Positions 60,954-64,000 of a stretch of 64,000 nucleotides of DNA are shown piece by piece. Position numbers and translations under genes: made by a program. The notes under the pieces were generated by a model. That model made no database searches. It was not told the DNA's origin and saw only the letters and a list, made by a program, of their open reading frames with translations. Within the stretch, counting starts at the first letter, position 1. Each line of letters opens with the position of its first letter. Origin of the DNA: Bacillus sp. CGMCC 1.16541 (lineage in GTDB: Bacteria > Bacillota > Bacilli > Bacillales > Bacillaceae_H); the NCBI RefSeq assembly GCF_003184905.1, contig NZ_QFRU01000009.1, positions 92,582-156,581 of the forward strand, given 5' to 3'.

Positions 60954-61580
60954 TCAATCATGATTAATCGTTTCTTGATCAATGACACGAAACCCTTTGT
61001 GCTCTACTTTTCGGATGATTGCCTCGATGTCTTCTTTGGATGTAGAAAGCGGCAACGTAATCGACGTACGGCGAAACAGTTTAGTTCCGTTATCTAATGA
61101 AAGTACTCCTTCAATATTAAAAGCTCGCAGCTCATCTAATAACGAGTGAAGTGACCCTTTTCGGTCTGTGCCTGCAATCGTTAAGTGAATGCCTCCTGTT
61201 TTCACACCTAAAGCATCTTCTAGCACTTCCATCACTTTAGAGTGTGTTAAGATTCCTAGCAATTGCTTATTTTCCACAATAGCTAAAAAGGGTAATCGTT
61301 TAATCGTTAAAAGCGCTTTAACAAATGATGTGTTGGGACAGACAAAGGCGTCTGAATCTGACATCACTTTTTGAATCGAGTCATCCATTGAACCATTTTG
61401 TTCATACAGATATTCCTTCACATCAATTTTGTATACAAGCCCAACAAACTCCACTCCACTTACAACTGGTACACAGCGATAACCACTTGTTGTTAAAACT
61501 TCTAGCGCTTCTCTAATAGTCATATCTAACGTACAGGTAACCACATTATTTTTTTGAACATACAATGATTTCACCTTCAT
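60954..61580 (-). CDS. CBS-pair plus ACT-domain protein (CbpA-like)
   Basis: 208 residues. Two CBS domains (about 1-58 and 72-125, with RCVPVVSG and FLAIVENKQLLGILTHSKVM) are followed by an ACT-like domain (about 128-205, LTIAGTDRKGSLHSLLDEL). The layout and length resemble CbpA of Listeria, a cyclic di-AMP-binding protein, and AcuB of Bacillus. Ligand (nucleotide) binding is expected; c-di-AMP binding is inference. ATG after AAAAGGAGCC. Confidence 0.78.
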   Translation of the reverse strand: MKVKSLYVQKNNVVTCTLDMTIREALEVLTTSGYRCVPVVSGVEFVGLVYKIDVKEYLYEQNGSMDDSIQKVMSDSDAFVCPNTSFVKALLTIKRLPFLAIVENKQLLGILTHSKVMEVLEDALGVKTGGIHLTIAGTDRKGSLHSLLDELRAFNIEGVLSLDNGTKLFRRTSITLPLSTSKEDIEAIIRKVEHKGFRVIDQETINHD

Positions 61581-61696
61581 ATTCAGGCTCCTTTTCTTCG
61601 TATCACGACATAAAATTCATGTTCGTTAATTAAACATATTTACAAATATAAAGAAAATGCCTGATTATAAAAAATAAGATAATTACGACAATAACG

Positions 61697-62158
61697 CTAT
61701 TCAAAAAGCGGAATATCAGGGTCTTTTTCACTCAATACCAGATATAAATGAAATTGAGCACGGTGATGATAAAAATGATTCATAATCTCTAACAACCAGT
61801 CAAAACGAGTATAAGATACGCCCCAATAAGCCTCTTTTTTCTCTTGAAGCATTTCATCTGTCATCCGGTGATACGTAAGCGCTACTTCTTTATATCCTTC
61901 TTTTAACGTTGTTTTCATTTCACTTAACGTCGTAGGAGAATGCGTTGCGTAAAAATATCCCATTTCCTCTTCGGTTGCTTCTGTTGAGATGAGGTAATCT
62001 GCTTTTATAACAAGCGATAAATGAGATAATAACTCCCTCATTGACCGTTTTCCTTGAATTGGACCTTGATCTAATTCTTCCTCACTTAATTCTTCCATCA
62101 TTGTTAAGACTGTTGAAATAGCTACGCTTAATTGGTGTAGTACGCCTTGGACATACAT
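61697..62158 (-). CDS. DinB/YfiT-fold protein
   Basis: 153 residues forming a four-helix bundle. Candidate metal ligands are His in ELLSHLSLVIKAD and two His in NHFYHHRAQFH near the C-terminus, the DinB pattern (HxxxH at the end). Many members are bacillithiol- or mycothiol-dependent transferases. ATG after GGAGGAAAATAG. Directly upstream on the same strand is the arginyl-tRNA synthetase stump. Confidence 0.8.
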   Translation of the reverse strand: MYVQGVLHQLSVAISTVLTMMEELSEEELDQGPIQGKRSMRELLSHLSLVIKADYLISTEATEEEMGYFYATHSPTTLSEMKTTLKEGYKEVALTYHRMTDEMLQEKKEAYWGVSYTRFDWLLEIMNHFYHHRAQFHLYLVLSEKDPDIPLFE

Positions 62159-62175
62159 CTATTTTCCTCCTTCTC

Positions 62176-62291
62176 TCTATTTCATGAGGAGCTTCTATTC
62201 CAAGCAAGCGCCATCCCTTTTTTAATACGATTTAAACTGCTTGTACAATAGCAAGACGCAAATACCCACTATTGATTTCCTCTAGAGTTTT
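62176..62291 (-). pseudogene. C-terminal stump of an arginyl-tRNA synthetase gene
   Basis: On the minus strand one frame reads TLEEINSGYLRLAIVQAV, a stop, then IVLKKGWRLLGIEAPHEIE. This matches the conserved end of ArgS (RLALVxAxxxVLKNGLxLLGIxAPExM). The in-frame TAA is at 62232-62234 and everything upstream is lost. The flanking 62292-62510 is AT-rich with no gene. It is probably the relic of a second argS. Confidence 0.7.
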
Positions 62292-62510
62292 TCTTTCTAC
62301 TTACTAGTTTTTAAATACCTGTGATAAGTCAATCATATATTGTACGATTTGTGAAGAGTCATTTTATATTTACTTGCTAAATAATAGAAGAAACAGTTAG
62401 AATCGTTCATACAATTTATATAAAGTCAGTAAAATCGGCGCTTTAAGGAGTACATGGTATATAAAGACTTTATTCTCCTTTTCATTCAACATTTCCTTTA
62501 AAATATATGG

Positions 62511-63356
62511 CTATTTAGTCTTATGACATGATGATGTTCTTTTCATTATACTTAGTAAAATGTCTTCACCCTTAAAAGCTGGAAAAACGTTAGGATGAAT
62601 CAAGGAGGCTAACTTGTGCAAACCCGTTAACAGTCTTGGCGATGGTCTGCAATATAACCATTCTTCTAAAACATGAATCGATTGATTTTTAACTGCATGC
62701 ATAGTTTGCCAATGAGGTCGCTTATAGACAATGGTTGGATTTACTTTGTTTGTTTGAACCCCTACCCAAGCTAGACAAATATGATCAGGATTACGTCTTC
62801 TCACTTCTTCCCAGTCACTCTGTACATTTTCTTTTTGTATATCGCTAAAAACATTCACACAACCAGCTAATTCACTTATTTCCGTTAACCAATTCACATA
62901 ACCTGGAGTAAAAACCGGTTTGGGCCACCACTCCCAATAAAGTGTGGGTTTTTTAGAGATTTCTTTTGCTAACTGTCGATATGTATGTAAGGTGTCATTA
63001 TAGGCTTCTACGATCGTTTCTGCTTGTTCTTTTACACTTAAAGCCTCACCTACTACGAGAAGACTCTGTGCGATTTCATCCAAGGAATTAGGGTTCAAAA
63101 CGATATAAGGAAGCTTTCGTTTTTCTAGCTCTTCGATATTACGCTCCATCCCAGGGACACTTAAAGAAGCAAGAATAAGGTCGGGCTCAAGCTTTTCAAC
63201 AGCATCCAGATCAATCGTTAAATCAGGCCCAACTCTTGGTAAGTGCTTTACTTCTTTAGGCCAATCTGAATAATCATCAACTCCTACTAACAAATCAAGG
63301 CATCCTAAATAGGCAAGCAGTTCGGTATTACTCGGACATAGAGAAACAACTTTCAT
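62511..63356 (-). CDS. Cobalamin-binding (BtuF-like) periplasmic-binding-fold protein without signal peptide
   Basis: 281 residues of the BtuF/FhuD-type type III solute-binding fold: VSLCPSNTELLAYLG at the start, VGVDDYSDWP, LEPDLILAS, and WWPKPVFTPGYVNWLTEISELAG. No signal peptide or lipobox cysteine precedes the fold, so it should stay in the cytoplasm. This subgroup is annotated as cobalamin-binding protein in Bacillus, with no transporter genes beside it. Start MKVVSLCPS (ATG 63356) after GGAG; five codons longer is possible but would bury the site. Confidence 0.82.
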   Translation of the reverse strand: MKVVSLCPSNTELLAYLGCLDLLVGVDDYSDWPKEVKHLPRVGPDLTIDLDAVEKLEPDLILASLSVPGMERNIEELEKRKLPYIVLNPNSLDEIAQSLLVVGEALSVKEQAETIVEAYNDTLHTYRQLAKEISKKPTLYWEWWPKPVFTPGYVNWLTEISELAGCVNVFSDIQKENVQSDWEEVRRRNPDHICLAWVGVQTNKVNPTIVYKRPHWQTMHAVKNQSIHVLEEWLYCRPSPRLLTGLHKLASLIHPNVFPAFKGEDILLSIMKRTSSCHKTK

Positions 63357-63419
63357 CTGTATCAACTCCATTTAATCTTGCGTTTTCACTTACTTCTCGT
63401 TTGTTGTCGAAAAATCCTT

Positions 63420-63457
63420 TTTACAATCTAATAGAATTACTGTTCTTTCATTGTAAA
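63420..63457. repeat. Inverted repeat before the 104-residue gene
   Basis: TTTACAAT (63420-63427) and ATTGTAAA (63450-63457) are perfect 8-base inverted repeats between two divergent genes; possible operator. Confidence 0.35.
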
Positions 63458-63524
63458 GGAGAGTATATCAATAAAGGATACGTGTACATACTGTAAGTAA
63501 ACTTGATGAAAAGGAGTTGGTAAG

Positions 63525-63839
63525 ATGGTGTTTTTAAGTTGGGAGACCGTCTATAACGATAAAAAACGATTGATTGGGTTGTTTGAAAAAGAATATGGCG
63601 TTTCACCGATTGAATTATTTTCAGAAGAAAGTGACTCAGAACTATGCTATATTGGTTATCGCTTTAAAAAGAATGGAAAACAAATCTCCATAAAGGTTCC
63701 ACATCTAAAAGATCATGCTGATCGTTATTCTGCACAACATCATAAATGGGAACTCCTTATAAATGAAAAGAAGTTAGGCATTTATAAAAATGCCAAAGAA
63801 GCTTTTCGTATTTTAAATCATGATGCCAATGTAAGTTAA
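63525..63839 (+). CDS. 104-residue hypothetical protein
   Basis: The protein starts MVFLSWETVYNDKKRLIGL, with a mixed alpha/beta pattern (strands at YIGYRFKKNGKQISIKVP and KWELLINEKKLGIY) and a final helix. I do not recognise a family. The ATG follows AAAAGGAGTTGG. A hairpin terminator overlaps its stop region. Confidence 0.72.
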   Translation: MVFLSWETVYNDKKRLIGLFEKEYGVSPIELFSEESDSELCYIGYRFKKNGKQISIKVPHLKDHADRYSAQHHKWELLINEKKLGIYKNAKEAFRILNHDANVS

Positions 63840-63870
63840 AAAAAGACGGCTAATACGCTGTCTTTTTTCA
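63838..63870 (+). terminator. Terminator after the 104-residue gene
   Basis: AAAAAGAC pairs with GTCTTTTT around a GGCTAATACGCT loop that adds a short inner stem. Confidence 0.8.
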
Positions 63871-63941
63871 TTAAGTAACATAATAGAACGTTAATGAAGC
63901 GAAGTTGAAGCAAAAACCCCAAAAATGTTAGATTAGGTGTC

Positions 63942-64000
63942 TAGGGACTGACCCCATAAAGTGAGACAAATAAAAAACACCTTTAAGTTGAAAACTGGGT
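63942..64000 (+). mobile_element. Possible left end of an IS3-family (IS150-like) element
   Basis: The segment TAGGGACTGACCCCATAAAG with GTGAGACA after it resembles terminal inverted repeats of IS150-group elements, which often carry a GACTGACCCC-type tip. The window ends 50 bases later, before any transposase, so this is a guess from the tip alone. Confidence 0.35.

Overview
The window looks like chromosomal DNA of a low-GC, endospore-forming member of the Bacillaceae. The evidence is two small spore proteins (SspN and Tlp), strong AGGAGG-type ribosome binding sites with frequent GTG and TTG starts, and a first 15 kb that follows the Bacillus subtilis yne-parEC neighbourhood (thioredoxin-like protein, sspN, tlp, yneP, yneR, plsY, yneT, parE, parC). 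The genus cannot be fixed from sequence reading alone. I saw no rRNA or tRNA gene, no CRISPR array and no prophage; an insertion sequence may begin at the very right edge.

Layout. 1-15 kb: the core block, with extra genes set into it (a short Lgt-like membrane protein, a phospholipase D-like protein, a DUF3231 protein, an M20 peptidase, a second RsgA-type GTPase). 15-18 kb: a LysE-type exporter, a YqcI/YcgG-cupin-cysteine hydrolase operon and an acetyltransferase. 18-21.3 kb: a CstA-type transporter with a catabolite (cre) site, then a small protein ending in Cys-Cys and an ArsA/Get3-like ATPase. 21.5-30.6 kb: ilvE, a SWIM-SNF2 helicase, a metallo-hydrolase, a DUF1292 protein, a Gly/Phe/Tyr-rich protein, a CwlO-like endopeptidase and a FAD amine oxidoreductase.

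30.6-40 kb is the most distinctive region: an acyl-CoA catabolic cluster with a TetR regulator and two matching operators. It holds an ACAD10/11-type acyl-CoA dehydrogenase, an SDR, a 3-hydroxyacyl-CoA dehydrogenase, an aminoglycoside-phosphotransferase-fold kinase, a ComB-like phosphatase, a FadE-like dehydrogenase and a quinone reductase. Between them sit five gene stumps (acyl-CoA ligase, two crotonases, a thioesterase, an SDR tail). Kinase plus ACAD11-type dehydrogenase plus SDR plus ligase is the gene set of 4-hydroxyacyl-CoA breakdown (Pseudomonas lva; the fused human ACAD10/11), here apparently being eroded.

40-64 kb: htpG behind a CIRCE element, a solitary cbiA, helD, an ECF sigma factor with its membrane partner, a decayed gene-poor stretch (47.6-48.5 kb), an unrecognised internally duplicated protein under a LexA/SOS box, a Mug glycosylase, several small Bacillus proteins, a lone tyrosine recombinase near a long hairpin, a RecB-like nuclease with an AddB/Cas4-type Cys set, VanW, a Nudix hydrolase, a ring-cleaving dioxygenase, a CBS-ACT protein, a DinB-fold protein, a stump of arginyl-tRNA synthetase and a cytosolic cobalamin-binding-type protein.

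Most genes end in clear hairpin terminators, many shared by convergent neighbours, so transcription units can be read with fair confidence.
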